From the NCBI GenBank assembly GCA_031430015.1, contig JANPAR010000004.1, positions 23,907-87,906 on the forward strand: a stretch of DNA of 64,000 nucleotides, written 5' to 3'. A program made the position numbers and the translations under genes. This DNA is from CANJDH01 sp031430015 (GTDB lineage Bacteria > Pseudomonadota > Gammaproteobacteria > Burkholderiales > JAEUOS01). This document shows, one piece after another, positions 52,798 to 61,318 of this stretch. A model generated the notes under the pieces. It had not been told where the DNA came from. It ran no database searches and worked only from the letters and a program-made list of their open reading frames with translations. Every line of letters starts with the position of its first letter. Position 1 is the first letter of the stretch.

Positions 52798-52838
52798 CGT
52801 GAAAAGCCCCGTTTCTCCAAATTGCCCCCATTTTCACG
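52798..52838. other. inverted repeat in the pepA-lptF spacer
   Basis: CGTGAAAA and TTTTCACG are 8-bp perfect arms separated by 25 bases, centred between divergent genes; a regulator site or chance. Confidence 0.35.
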
Positions 52839-52900
52839 ATTTTCGGCCCGGCATTTCGTGCTTCGTCGCGCGCAACCGGGTTTGCCTTTGATGATGGTTC

Positions 52901-52926
52901 GCCGCGTATTCCCGCCGTGTATTCCG
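52901..52926. repeat. 13-bp tandem duplication upstream of lptF
   Basis: GCCGCGTATTCCC and GCCGTGTATTCCG are adjacent and match at 11 of 13 bases, 31 bases before the lptF start. Confidence 0.55.
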
Positions 52927-52956
52927 CTGTGCCGCTTCGTGACTTGACTCCCCCCA

Positions 52957-54042
52957 ATGCTGTTCCGCCAGGCCCTGACGCGTGAACTGACCCAGATTGC
53001 CGGGGCGGTGTTTGTCACGCTGTTCACAATCATGCTGACCACGCAGTCGATCCGGCTGCTGGGGCTGGCTGCTGGCGGCAAGCTCGCGTCTGAAGCGGTG
53101 CTGGCGTTGTTGGGGTTCGCTGCGCTCGGTTATCTGCCGGTGTTGCTTTCGCTCACCGTGTTTGTCTCGGTGTTGTTGACCTTGTCGCGCCAATACCGTG
53201 ACTCCGAAATGGTGGTGTGGTTTGCCAGCGGGCAGTCGCTGCTAGCCTGGGTGCGTCCGGTGCTGGCCTTTGCCGCGCCGTTCGTGTTGATGATTGCGGT
53301 GTTGAGCCTCGTTGCCGCACCTTGGGCGGCCGCTCAGAGTGAGCGCTACAAGGCAAAGCTGGATGCACGCGACGATGCGGCACGCATCTCGCCCGGTGCC
53401 TTCAAGGAATCTGCGCGTGGCGACCGCGTGTTTTTTGTCGAGAGCGCGGTGCTCGACAGTGGCCGCGTACAGAACGTGTTCGTCAATTCGATCCAGCACG
53501 GGCGCTTGGGGGTGATGGTGTCGCAGCAAGGCTTCACCGAAATTGCGGCTAATGGCGACAAATTTCTGGTGATGGTCAAAGGCCGCCGCTACGAGGGCGA
53601 ACCCGGCAAGCTCGATTACAAGATCATGGATTTCGAGCGCTATGCCGTGCGGATTGAACAAAAGGCTGACCGCGTTGAGCCTGAAACCAGCCCGCGCCAG
53701 CAGAGCACGGTGGCGCTGCTGGAGAATTTGTCAAATCCGAACAAGGGCGAATTTTTGTGGCGCATCGGCGTGCCGCTGGCCGCGCTGGTGCTGGCCATGC
53801 TCGCGATCCCGCTGTCGTTCGTCAATCCGCGCGCCGGGCGCTCGCTCAATCTGCTGTTTGCGCTGCTCACTTACATGGTCTACAGCAATTGCATCAGCAT
53901 CACGCAGGCGTGGGTGGCGCAGGGGCGCGTTGGCTTCTGGGCTGCGTGGTGGCTGGTGCATGTGGTGATGTTTGTGCTGCTGCTGGCGCTGTTCTGGCGG
54001 CGCCTCGCGGTGCAGTCGGTGTTTGCGATGTTGCGGCGATGA
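52957..54042 (+). CDS. lptF: LPS export ABC transporter permease LptF
   Basis: A 361-residue YjgP/YjgQ-type permease of the LptB2FGC transporter that extracts LPS from the inner membrane. Three transmembrane helices at each end (about residues 12-105 and 265-355) flank a periplasmic beta-jellyroll domain. It opens MLFRQALTRELTQIAGAV. The stop overlaps lptG by 4 bases. Divergent from pepA, the standard arrangement. Confidence 0.96.
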   Translation: MLFRQALTRELTQIAGAVFVTLFTIMLTTQSIRLLGLAAGGKLASEAVLALLGFAALGYLPVLLSLTVFVSVLLTLSRQYRDSEMVVWFASGQSLLAWVRPVLAFAAPFVLMIAVLSLVAAPWAAAQSERYKAKLDARDDAARISPGAFKESARGDRVFFVESAVLDSGRVQNVFVNSIQHGRLGVMVSQQGFTEIAANGDKFLVMVKGRRYEGEPGKLDYKIMDFERYAVRIEQKADRVEPETSPRQQSTVALLENLSNPNKGEFLWRIGVPLAALVLAMLAIPLSFVNPRAGRSLNLLFALLTYMVYSNCISITQAWVAQGRVGFWAAWWLVHVVMFVLLLALFWRRLAVQSVFAMLRR

Positions 54043-55112
54043 GAATCCTGCGCCGCTATCTCGCGCGCGAGATCTATTCCGCCACCGCCCTCGTGCTCTT
54101 GGCATTTCTCGGTCTGTTTGCGTTCTTTGACTTGATTCACGAACTCGGTGACATCGGCAAGGGCGACTACAAGCTCCAGCACGCCGCCATGTTTGTGCTG
54201 CTTTCGGTGCCGGGGCGGGTGTATGAATTGATGCCGATTGCCGTACTGATTGGCGCGGTATATGGGTTGGCGCTGCTGGCCGCGCACTCTGAAGTCACGG
54301 TGATGCGCGCCTCGGGTCTTTCGACCTGGCAGGCGTTGGGTGCAGTGATGAGTGCGGGCTTGGTGCTGGCGTTGATCACGTTTTGCTTTGGGGAATTGAT
54401 CGCGCCGCCGGCCGAGCGCGCCGCGCAATCCTTGCGCTTGAAAGCACTGACCTCGGTGATCGCGCAGGAGTTTCGTTCCGGCCTGTGGGTGCGCGACGGC
54501 AGAAATTTTGTTAACGTCGGTGAGGTCAAGCCCGATGCGCGCCTGGTCAATGTCAAGATCTACGAGTTCGATGCGGACCTGCGCTTGCGCACCGTCAGCT
54601 TCGCCGAGCAGGGGGAATACCAGCCGCCCAACCGCTGGCGCCTCGTCAACGTGGTGCGCACGGTGTTCGCTGAATCCGGCAGCCGCATCGAGAAGGCACC
54701 CGAGATGCTGTGGTCGTCTGATTTGAACCCCGACATCCTCGGTGTGCTGCTGGTGCAACCCGACAAAATGTCGATGGCGACCCTGTATCAATATGTGCAG
54801 CACCTGGCCGAGAACAAGCAAAGCACCGGCCGCTACGACATCGCGCTATGGAAGAAGGTGGTCTACCCGCTGGCGGTGCTGGTGATGCTGGCCCTCGCGC
54901 TGCCGTTTGCCTACATGCAGTCACGTTCGGGCGGCGTCTCGTTCAAGATATTTGCCGGCATCATGCTCGGGCTGGTGTTTCATTTGCTCAACAGCCTGTT
55001 CGCGCATTTGGGGGCGATCAACACCTGGCCGGCATTTTTGTCGGCGGTGACGCCGAGCCTGATTTTTCTGGCGCTGGCGGGTGTCATGCAGTGGCGGGCG
55101 GAGCGGGCCTGA
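54039..55112 (+). CDS. lptG: LPS export ABC transporter permease LptG
   Basis: A 357-residue partner of LptF with the same six-helix plus jellyroll layout. It starts MRILRRYLAREIYSATALVL; the ATG overlaps the lptF stop (ATGA). Features include DLIHELGDIGKGDY after the first helix and EVTVMRASGLSTW, a conserved coupling segment that contacts LptB. Last gene of the operon; the 114-base spacer after it holds no terminator I can see. Confidence 0.96.
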   Translation: MRILRRYLAREIYSATALVLLAFLGLFAFFDLIHELGDIGKGDYKLQHAAMFVLLSVPGRVYELMPIAVLIGAVYGLALLAAHSEVTVMRASGLSTWQALGAVMSAGLVLALITFCFGELIAPPAERAAQSLRLKALTSVIAQEFRSGLWVRDGRNFVNVGEVKPDARLVNVKIYEFDADLRLRTVSFAEQGEYQPPNRWRLVNVVRTVFAESGSRIEKAPEMLWSSDLNPDILGVLLVQPDKMSMATLYQYVQHLAENKQSTGRYDIALWKKVVYPLAVLVMLALALPFAYMQSRSGGVSFKIFAGIMLGLVFHLLNSLFAHLGAINTWPAFLSAVTPSLIFLALAGVMQWRAERA

Positions 55113-55211
55113 CGGCTGACGAGGTGGGCAAACCGTCTGCGGCGACAGTGCATGAGTGCGGGAAGTGGAACGCAATGTATCTAAAGGCTGTACGTAATAT
55201 CAGTTTTTAGG

Positions 55212-55217
55212 TATGAT
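55212..55217 (+). promoter_or_regulatory. possible -10 element close to the radical SAM gene
   Basis: TATGAT (5 of 6) lies only 9 bases before the ATG at 55227, where a ribosome site is lacking. If used, the message would be nearly leaderless. The -35 match is poor. Confidence 0.25.
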
Positions 55218-55226
55218 GTAAGTTCC

Positions 55227-56378
55227 ATGAGCGAAATCACCGCTACCCCCATTGCCTGGAAAGGCCGCGGCGCGCGCATTGCGCCGCAGGTGCGCTTTGA
55301 CGCGCAGAAGCGCGAGATCGTGGATGACGGCTGGGGTGAAGCGAAGACGGCGGAAGACGCCCCCGCGCCACCACGCACCGTGGTCACGCCGCAAACGGCG
55401 AAAAGCATCATCACCCGCAATGACTCGCCCGACATACCTTTCACCCAGTCGATCAATCCCTACTACGGCTGCGAGCATGGCTGCATTTATTGCTATGCGC
55501 GTCCTAGCTATGCCTATTGGGGCTTGTCACCGGGGATCGATTTCGAGACCAAGCTGTTCGCCAAAACCAACGCTGCCGAATTGCTGCGCAAGGAGTTGTC
55601 AAAGCCCGCCTACGTCGTCAGCGCCATCAGCATCGGTGCCAACACCGACCCCTACCAGCCGGCCGAGCGCGAGTGGCGCATCACGCGCCAGGTGCTCGAA
55701 GTGTGTGAACAATTCAACCAGCCAGTCGGCATCATCACCAAGTCGTCATTGATCGAACGCGACATCGACATCCTCGCGCGCATGGCGCAGAAACAACTGG
55801 CGAAGGTGTTTGTGTCGTGCGCCTCGCTCGATGCAGACCTCGCGCGCAAGCTCGAGCCGCGCGCCGCTGCGCCGTACCGCCGCATCGACACCATTAAGCG
55901 TCTCGTCAACGCAGGTATCCCAACAGGCGTGCTGGCCGCACCGATGATCCCGATGCTCAACGACGCCACGCTTGAAGAGGCACTTGAAGCCGCGCAGGCT
56001 GCAGGCGCAAGCGAAGCGGGCTACGTGCTGCTACGCCTGCCGCATGAATTGAAGGAATTGTTCAAGGACTGGCTCGAAGCCCATTTTCCCGAACGCGCCG
56101 CGCACGTGATGAGTATCGTGCGCCAGTCGCGTGGTGGGCGCGAGAATGATTCGGCTTTCGGATCACGCTTACGTGGCGAAGGCGTCTTTGCCGACATGAT
56201 TGCGCAACGCTTCAAAAAGACTTGCGCGCGGCTGGGGTTGAACGCGCGGCACTATGCGCTCGACACGTTGCAGTTCAACACGGTTGGCCGGGGCGGCGCG
56301 AAGGGAAGTGCCCAAGTTTCTCCAAAACATGGCTCGGAGAGTGGCTCTGGGAGCGGGCCGCAACTGAGCCTCTTTTGA
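55227..56378 (+). CDS. PA0069-family radical SAM protein
   Basis: A 383-residue radical SAM protein related to spore photoproduct lyase-like (SplB/Rv2578c) proteins. The cluster motif CEHGCIYCYARP is near residues 82-93, after the family segment NDSPDIPFTQSINPYYG. GANTDPYQPAEREWRITR is conserved too. Activity is unknown; related proteins are suggested to act on nucleic acid lesions, but there is no proof. A Ser/Gly-rich C-terminal stretch follows. It lies after lptG and converges with the kinase gene. Confidence 0.9.
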   Translation: MSEITATPIAWKGRGARIAPQVRFDAQKREIVDDGWGEAKTAEDAPAPPRTVVTPQTAKSIITRNDSPDIPFTQSINPYYGCEHGCIYCYARPSYAYWGLSPGIDFETKLFAKTNAAELLRKELSKPAYVVSAISIGANTDPYQPAEREWRITRQVLEVCEQFNQPVGIITKSSLIERDIDILARMAQKQLAKVFVSCASLDADLARKLEPRAAAPYRRIDTIKRLVNAGIPTGVLAAPMIPMLNDATLEEALEAAQAAGASEAGYVLLRLPHELKELFKDWLEAHFPERAAHVMSIVRQSRGGRENDSAFGSRLRGEGVFADMIAQRFKKTCARLGLNARHYALDTLQFNTVGRGGAKGSAQVSPKHGSESGSGSGPQLSLF

Positions 56379-56434
56379 ACGCCTTGCCTGCCAAAGCTTT
56401 CAAGCCATGTGTGCAACCGGTTCGGAAACAACCT

Positions 56435-56461
56435 GTCTGGTTGGTTTGATTGGTCTGGCCG
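56435..56461. repeat. 9-bp tandem repeat at the kinase stop codon
   Basis: Three 9-base units, GTCTGGTTG, GTTTGATTG and GTCTGGCCG, end exactly at the base before the kinase stop codon (complement of 56462-56464). Confidence 0.7.
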
Positions 56462-57736
56462 CTAGACCGAACTCAGGCGCACATTCGCCATCGTCAAGCG
56501 CTCGACCAGAATCGTCAAAAACGCACGGTCAAAGTGGCTGCGCGTGGCATCCGACGCCTTTTCCAGCGCCACGTTACGGATGGTGATGATCTTGGCGTCG
56601 CTCATGGTGCTGATGTCTGCGCCGCGGCGTTTTTCTTCTGACAGATACGACATTTCGCCGAAGCACTCGCCGGTGTCGAGGATGTTGAGCAGTTTGCCGC
56701 GCTTGGTGACCTTGACCTGTCCCTTGGCGAGCAGGCAAAAGTAGTCGCCTTCTTCACCTTCGCGCAAAATCATTTGGCCTGGACCGAGTGCTTGCCACTC
56801 GGAAAACCGGGCGACCTCCCACAACTCAACGTCGGTGAACTGCTTGAAGAACGGCATGCCTTGCAGGGTGTTGAATTTTTCCGAATCGGCAAATGCATTG
56901 TCTTCAGACATGCCTTCATCGCGGAACGCGTCGGCCAGCGCCAGAGCAAATTCGTCCCATTCCTTGTAGCGGTCTTCCAGATCTTTGGCCATTGCCGTCT
57001 TGACAATGGCATCGACGCTGCGTGGAATCTCGTTGCGCAAACCCGACGGCGGCAGTGGCTCGGTGTTGACGATCTGGTAAATCATCGAAAAATTGTTACT
57101 GGCCTGAAACGGCAACTGGCCAGTGAGCATTTGATACATCACGACGCCGAGCGAATAAATGTCGGTGCGATGATCGAGCGGATGCTCTTTGACCTGCTGC
57201 GGCGACATGTAGGCGGGCGAGCCGATGCCAGCCACCTGCGTGGTGTTCGAGGTGGTGCTGATGGCAGCGCCGAAGTCGGTGACTTTGATGTCGTAGTCGC
57301 TGTCGCCCACCATCATGATGTTGGCGGGTTTGATGTCGCGATGGGTGACGCCAACTTTGTGCGCAAAGTCGAGTGCACGTGTGATCTTGAAAATGATCTC
57401 AACCACGGTTTGCACTGGCAGCAGGGCGTTGACGTCGCAAAATTTTTCTAAGGTCGAACCTTCGACAAATTCCATTACGATGTACTTCTCTTCTTCGTCG
57501 GTGACGGCGTCGAAGATCGAGGCGATGTGCGGATGAATCAGCTTGCCGGCCAGGCCTGCTTCGGCAACGAACAGCTTGCGGAACAGGTGGCCACGCTCGG
57601 CATCCTTGAGCGCTTCCGGGTGCACGCGCTTGACCGCCACTTGACGATTGTTGAATGGGTCTTCGCACAGGTAAACCGAGCTGGTCGCGCCTTCACCAAG
57701 CTTGCGTAGCACCTTGTACTTGCCGATTTTTTCCAT
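56462..57736 (-). CDS. Ser/Thr protein kinase fused to a cyclic-nucleotide-binding domain
   Basis: A 424-residue cytosolic protein. The Hanks-type kinase domain (about residues 7-265) has the glycine loop LGEGATSSVYL, Lys36 in VAVKRV, the catalytic loop HRDIKPANIM, DFGAA and a typical APE-like SPAYMSPQQ segment. A cyclic-nucleotide-binding fold follows (about 300-415), with the phosphate-cassette GECFGEMSYLSEEKRRGADI, so cAMP or c-di-GMP-like ligands could control it; the usual Arg-Ser/Thr pair is changed to Arg-Gly. AGGGGA precedes the ATG. Tandem repeats lie at both ends of the gene. Confidence 0.93.
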   Translation of the reverse strand: MEKIGKYKVLRKLGEGATSSVYLCEDPFNNRQVAVKRVHPEALKDAERGHLFRKLFVAEAGLAGKLIHPHIASIFDAVTDEEEKYIVMEFVEGSTLEKFCDVNALLPVQTVVEIIFKITRALDFAHKVGVTHRDIKPANIMMVGDSDYDIKVTDFGAAISTTSNTTQVAGIGSPAYMSPQQVKEHPLDHRTDIYSLGVVMYQMLTGQLPFQASNNFSMIYQIVNTEPLPPSGLRNEIPRSVDAIVKTAMAKDLEDRYKEWDEFALALADAFRDEGMSEDNAFADSEKFNTLQGMPFFKQFTDVELWEVARFSEWQALGPGQMILREGEEGDYFCLLAKGQVKVTKRGKLLNILDTGECFGEMSYLSEEKRRGADISTMSDAKIITIRNVALEKASDATRSHFDRAFLTILVERLTMANVRLSSV

Positions 57737-57750
57737 GACGTCCCCTGTTG

Positions 57751-57810
57751 CTTGCTGTTGCTGCTAGTTGCTGCTTGTCGCTTCTGGTCGCTTCCGGTCG
57801 CGTCTGGTCG
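57751..57810. repeat. 10-bp tandem repeat upstream of the kinase gene
   Basis: Six consecutive 10-base units of the pattern CTNCTNGTYG, from 57751 to 57810, with degenerate copies on each side (57741 and 57811). On the minus strand it forms the kinase leader. The outermost copy (57741-57750) carries the AGGGGA ribosome site. Confidence 0.85.
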
Positions 57811-57832
57811 CCGCCCGCCGTTGCCGATGACG

Positions 57833-59227
57833 CTATGCCACCAAGCGCTTGCGCGCAGCCGCAATCGCCATCTTGACTTGTGCCGGTGCTGTGCCTCCCA
57901 CATGATTGCGGCTGGCGAGCGAGCCTTCAAGGGTGAGAACACCAAACACCGAATCATCGATCAACTCGCTGAACCCCTGCAACTCTGCGAGCGGCAGTTG
58001 CTCCAGGCCACACTTCTTGGTCTCGGCATGCCGCACCGCGCGCGCCACCACTTCATGCGCATCGCGAAACGGCAGGCCTTTTTTCACCAGCCAATCGGCG
58101 AGGTCTGTCGCGGTCGAAAAGCCCTCTAGCGCCGCCGCGCGCATACGTTCTGCATTTACCGCAATAGTGCGCACCATTGACGCGAAAATCGTCAGCGTAT
58201 CAGCTACCGTGTCGATGGTATCGAACAGCGGCTCCTTGTCTTCCTGATTGTCCTTGTTGTAGGCCAGCGGCTGGCCTTTCATCAGCGTGAGCAGGGCAAC
58301 AAGGTGGCCGATGACGCGCCCGGTCTTGCCGCGTGCCAGCTCGGGCACGTCAGGGTTTTTTTTCTGCGGCATGATCGACGAGCCGGTGCAGAAGCGGTCA
58401 GCCAATGTGATGAAGCCAAAGCGCGGGCTCATCCACAAAATCAGTTCTTCCGACAAGCGCGACAGGTGCGTCATCACCAGCGCGCAGGCAGCGGTGAATT
58501 CAATCGCGAAGTCGCGATCAGACACCGCGTCGAGCGAGTTGACACACACGCTATCGAATCCAAGTTCGACAGCAACTGCGGCGCGGTCAATCGGATAACT
58601 GGTACCGGCCAACGCCGCACTACCCAGGGGCAACTGATTCATCCGGCGCCGGCAATCCTGCATGCGCCCGGCATCGCGTTCGAGCATCTCGACATAGGCC
58701 ATCAAGTGGTGGCCCAACGTCACCGGTTGCGCCACCTGCAAGTGGGTGAAGCCCGGCATCACGGTAGCGGCATGCGTGTCTGCGACCTCCATCAAACTGG
58801 TTTGCAGTGCGTGCAGCAGGGTGACGATGCGGTCGATTTCGCCACGCACGTAGAGGCGAATATCGGTGGCGACCTGGTCATTGCGCGAGCGCCCGGTGTG
58901 CAGGCGCTTGCCGGCGTCGCCAATCAGCGCGGTGAGGCGTTTCTCGATATTGAGATGCACGTCTTCATCATCGAGCGACCAGACAAACTCGCCGCGCTCG
59001 ATCTCGCCGCGCACTTGCGCGAGGCCGCGTTCGATGCTCGCCACGTCGTCTGCGTGGATGATGCCTTGCCGCCCGAGCATGCGCGCGTGCGCGAGTGAAC
59101 CGGTGATGTCGGCCATCGCCAAGCGCTTGTCGAAAAACACCGACGCGGTGTAGCGTTTGACCAGATCATCGACCGCTTCCGAGAAGCGGCCCGACCAGGC
59201 TTTGGGGGCGGGAGCGGTTTCTGACAT
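57833..59227 (-). CDS. argH: argininosuccinate lyase
   Basis: Last step of arginine synthesis, splitting argininosuccinate into arginine and fumarate. The protein is 464 residues, full length. The family signature is GSSIMPQKKNPD near residue 285, with the catalytic Ser in that loop; TGRSRNDQVATD and VMPGFTHLQVAQP are the other conserved blocks. It begins AWSGRFSEAVDDLVKRYTAS. Adjacent to an AlgZ/AlgR pair as in Pseudomonas and many betaproteobacteria. Confidence 0.97.
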   Translation of the reverse strand: MSETAPAPKAWSGRFSEAVDDLVKRYTASVFFDKRLAMADITGSLAHARMLGRQGIIHADDVASIERGLAQVRGEIERGEFVWSLDDEDVHLNIEKRLTALIGDAGKRLHTGRSRNDQVATDIRLYVRGEIDRIVTLLHALQTSLMEVADTHAATVMPGFTHLQVAQPVTLGHHLMAYVEMLERDAGRMQDCRRRMNQLPLGSAALAGTSYPIDRAAVAVELGFDSVCVNSLDAVSDRDFAIEFTAACALVMTHLSRLSEELILWMSPRFGFITLADRFCTGSSIMPQKKNPDVPELARGKTGRVIGHLVALLTLMKGQPLAYNKDNQEDKEPLFDTIDTVADTLTIFASMVRTIAVNAERMRAAALEGFSTATDLADWLVKKGLPFRDAHEVVARAVRHAETKKCGLEQLPLAELQGFSELIDDSVFGVLTLEGSLASRNHVGGTAPAQVKMAIAAARKRLVA

Positions 59228-59269
59228 ACTTGGGATAGGTTCCGGTTAAATGCTCGCCGGACTGCGATG

Positions 59270-59295
59270 GGATGAAGTGCTCGGATGAAATGAAG
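59270..59295. repeat. 13-bp duplication upstream of argH
   Basis: GGATGAAGTGCTC and GGATGAAATGAAG are adjacent. The 216-base argH-histidine kinase spacer otherwise shows no clear promoter or terminator. Confidence 0.4.
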
Positions 59296-59443
59296 GAACA
59301 AACTGAGGGGGCTGAACTGCGCGCGGGAACAATCTGCTGGGTTGGAACCAATGGCAGAAGCGATGCTGGTTCTGGTTCACGCCCTAGGCTACGGCCCTTG
59401 ACCGCTCACATAAACACGCGAAGCACTTGTTTTTATTGGGGAA

Positions 59444-60487
59444 ATGGAAAGTATACCGCGCCGCGACACGCCTGCACTGCCGGATTTTTGCAATCTCGGT
59501 GTGGGCTTGCGCATTTTGCTCATCGGCAACATTGCGTTGATTCTGCTTGCCTTGACGACGGCGCAGCCGGTGAGCTTCCACGCATGGCTAGAACGTTTCG
59601 TTACCGGCGCTGCGGTGGTGGAGCCGGTGCTGATCGCGAGTCTCGTGGTGCTGTGCCCCTTGCGGCGCCTGATTGATCCGTTGGGGTTTTGGCCGGGCGC
59701 GGCGATTGTCATCGTGTGCGAAATGTTGATCACGTTTGCCTTTGCCTACATGGCGGACCGTCTTGATGGCAACATCGAATACAGCGGCCTGGTGCGCGAC
59801 ATGGTGGTGGTTGGGCTGTCCACTGCACTGGTGCTGTATCACTTTCACCTGCGCGAGCGCGCCTTCTCGCCAGCGCTCACTGAAGCACGCCTACTGGCTT
59901 TGCAGGCACGCATCCGACCGCACTTTTTGTTCAACAGCCTCACGGCAGTGCTCAGTCTGATCCGCAGCGAGCCGCGCCGCGCCGAGCGCGCGCTTGAAGA
60001 TCTGGCCGATCTATTCCGCTCGTTGTTGCGCGAAGAACGGCGCGTGGTTCGGCTCTCCGACGAGATTGCGGTGTGCAGGCGTTATCTCGATATTGAAGCA
60101 CTGCGGCTTGGCGAACGCCTGCAAGTGGAATGGGATATTGACAACAGCGTCCTAGATGCCGCCGTGCCGCCCCTCGTCTTGCAGCCGCTGGTCGAGAATG
60201 CGGTGCATCACGGCATTGAACCGATGACCGAACCGGGCATAGTGCGCATTGCGGTGCGTGTACGCGGCAAGCAGTTGGAGATCGATATCGTCAACCCGCG
60301 CGAAGACGGCAATACCCAGCCTGGCCGCGCCGGCAATCACATGGCACAGGGCAATGTGCGCGAGCGCCTCGCGCTGTTGTTTGATCTCGAAGCCAGGCTG
60401 GACATTATTTCGGAAGCGAACACCTATCGCGTGCACATTGTGCTGCCGGTGACGCGCGTGCAGGACAAACGAGGGGGAAGCGTATGA
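59444..60487 (+). CDS. LytS/AlgZ-family sensor histidine kinase
   Basis: A 347-residue inner-membrane kinase. Four transmembrane helices fill about residues 20-135, and the kinase domain starts at the phospho-acceptor motif RIRPHFLFNSL, with His160 as the likely site. It has an unorthodox His-kinase N box (PLVLQPLVENAVHHGIE) and ATP-lid segment, as in AlgZ/FimS. Its partner is the next gene, with a 4-base ATGA overlap. In P. aeruginosa the homologous pair controls alginate and twitching; the targets here are unknown. Confidence 0.92.
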   Translation: MESIPRRDTPALPDFCNLGVGLRILLIGNIALILLALTTAQPVSFHAWLERFVTGAAVVEPVLIASLVVLCPLRRLIDPLGFWPGAAIVIVCEMLITFAFAYMADRLDGNIEYSGLVRDMVVVGLSTALVLYHFHLRERAFSPALTEARLLALQARIRPHFLFNSLTAVLSLIRSEPRRAERALEDLADLFRSLLREERRVVRLSDEIAVCRRYLDIEALRLGERLQVEWDIDNSVLDAAVPPLVLQPLVENAVHHGIEPMTEPGIVRIAVRVRGKQLEIDIVNPREDGNTQPGRAGNHMAQGNVRERLALLFDLEARLDIISEANTYRVHIVLPVTRVQDKRGGSV

Positions 60488-61254
60488 AAATCATGATCGT
60501 CGACGACGAAGGACCGGCACGCCGCCGTTTGCGTGAACTGCTCTCCGACGTGCAGCCAGCGGTGCCGCACACGGTCGTAGGCGAAGCCGTGAATGGTGTC
60601 GAGGCCCTCGCCCTGGCTGAAAACTTGCGTCCCGACCTGCTCTTCGCCGACATGCAAATGCCGCGCATGGGGGGGCTGGAATTAGCGCGCCACCTGCTCA
60701 AACTGGAACAGCCGCCAGCGGTGATATTCGTCACTGCGCACGACGAATTCGCGCTTGACGCGTTTGAAGTGCATGCGCTCGATTATCTTATGAAGCCCGT
60801 GCGCGTCGAGCGCTTGCAGGGCAGCCTCCAACAAGCGGCTGCCCGTTTAGCTTCCGCGCGTGCGCCAGCCGATGCCGCTCTTGCCGAAGCGGCCTCGGAT
60901 GCTCGCCGCCATTTCTCGATCAGCGAGCGGGGCCGCATTATGCTGGTGCCAATTGATGAAGTGATTTATCTGCGCGCTGAACTCAAATACGTGACCGTGC
61001 ATACGCAGGGCCGCGACTATTTGCTCGAAGAGTCACTCACCAAACTCGAAGAAGAATTCACCAAGCGCTTCGTGCGCATTCACCGCAATGCGCTGGTAGC
61101 GAAAGATCGCATCACCGGGTTTGAGAAAGGCACGCTGCCCGATGCTGACGGCGAAGCCGGGGTGCAATGGCTAGTGGTGCTGCGTGACTGCCTCGACAAG
61201 CTGCCGGTGAGCCGGCGGCAATGGAGTGCGGTAAAGGAATTGGTGCGCAATTGA
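60484..61254 (+). CDS. LytTR-family response regulator (AlgR type)
   Basis: A 256-residue DNA-binding regulator. The receiver domain (about residues 1-125) has the acidic pair Asp7-Asp8, the phospho-acceptor Asp56 in LLFADMQMPRMGG and Lys in YLMKPVRVERL. The C-terminal LytTR domain (about 150-255) includes VIYLRAELKYVTVHT and RIHRNALVAKDRI. It partners with the preceding kinase. In many relatives hemC follows, but here an E1 alpha gene does. Confidence 0.93.
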   Translation: MKIMIVDDEGPARRRLRELLSDVQPAVPHTVVGEAVNGVEALALAENLRPDLLFADMQMPRMGGLELARHLLKLEQPPAVIFVTAHDEFALDAFEVHALDYLMKPVRVERLQGSLQQAAARLASARAPADAALAEAASDARRHFSISERGRIMLVPIDEVIYLRAELKYVTVHTQGRDYLLEESLTKLEEEFTKRFVRIHRNALVAKDRITGFEKGTLPDADGEAGVQWLVVLRDCLDKLPVSRRQWSAVKELVRN

Positions 61255-61318
61255 GCGAAGGATTGCGTGGTGTGGCGCTCATAGTAGACTTCGCGCCTGC
61301 AATTTGCCGGAGCCTGTT

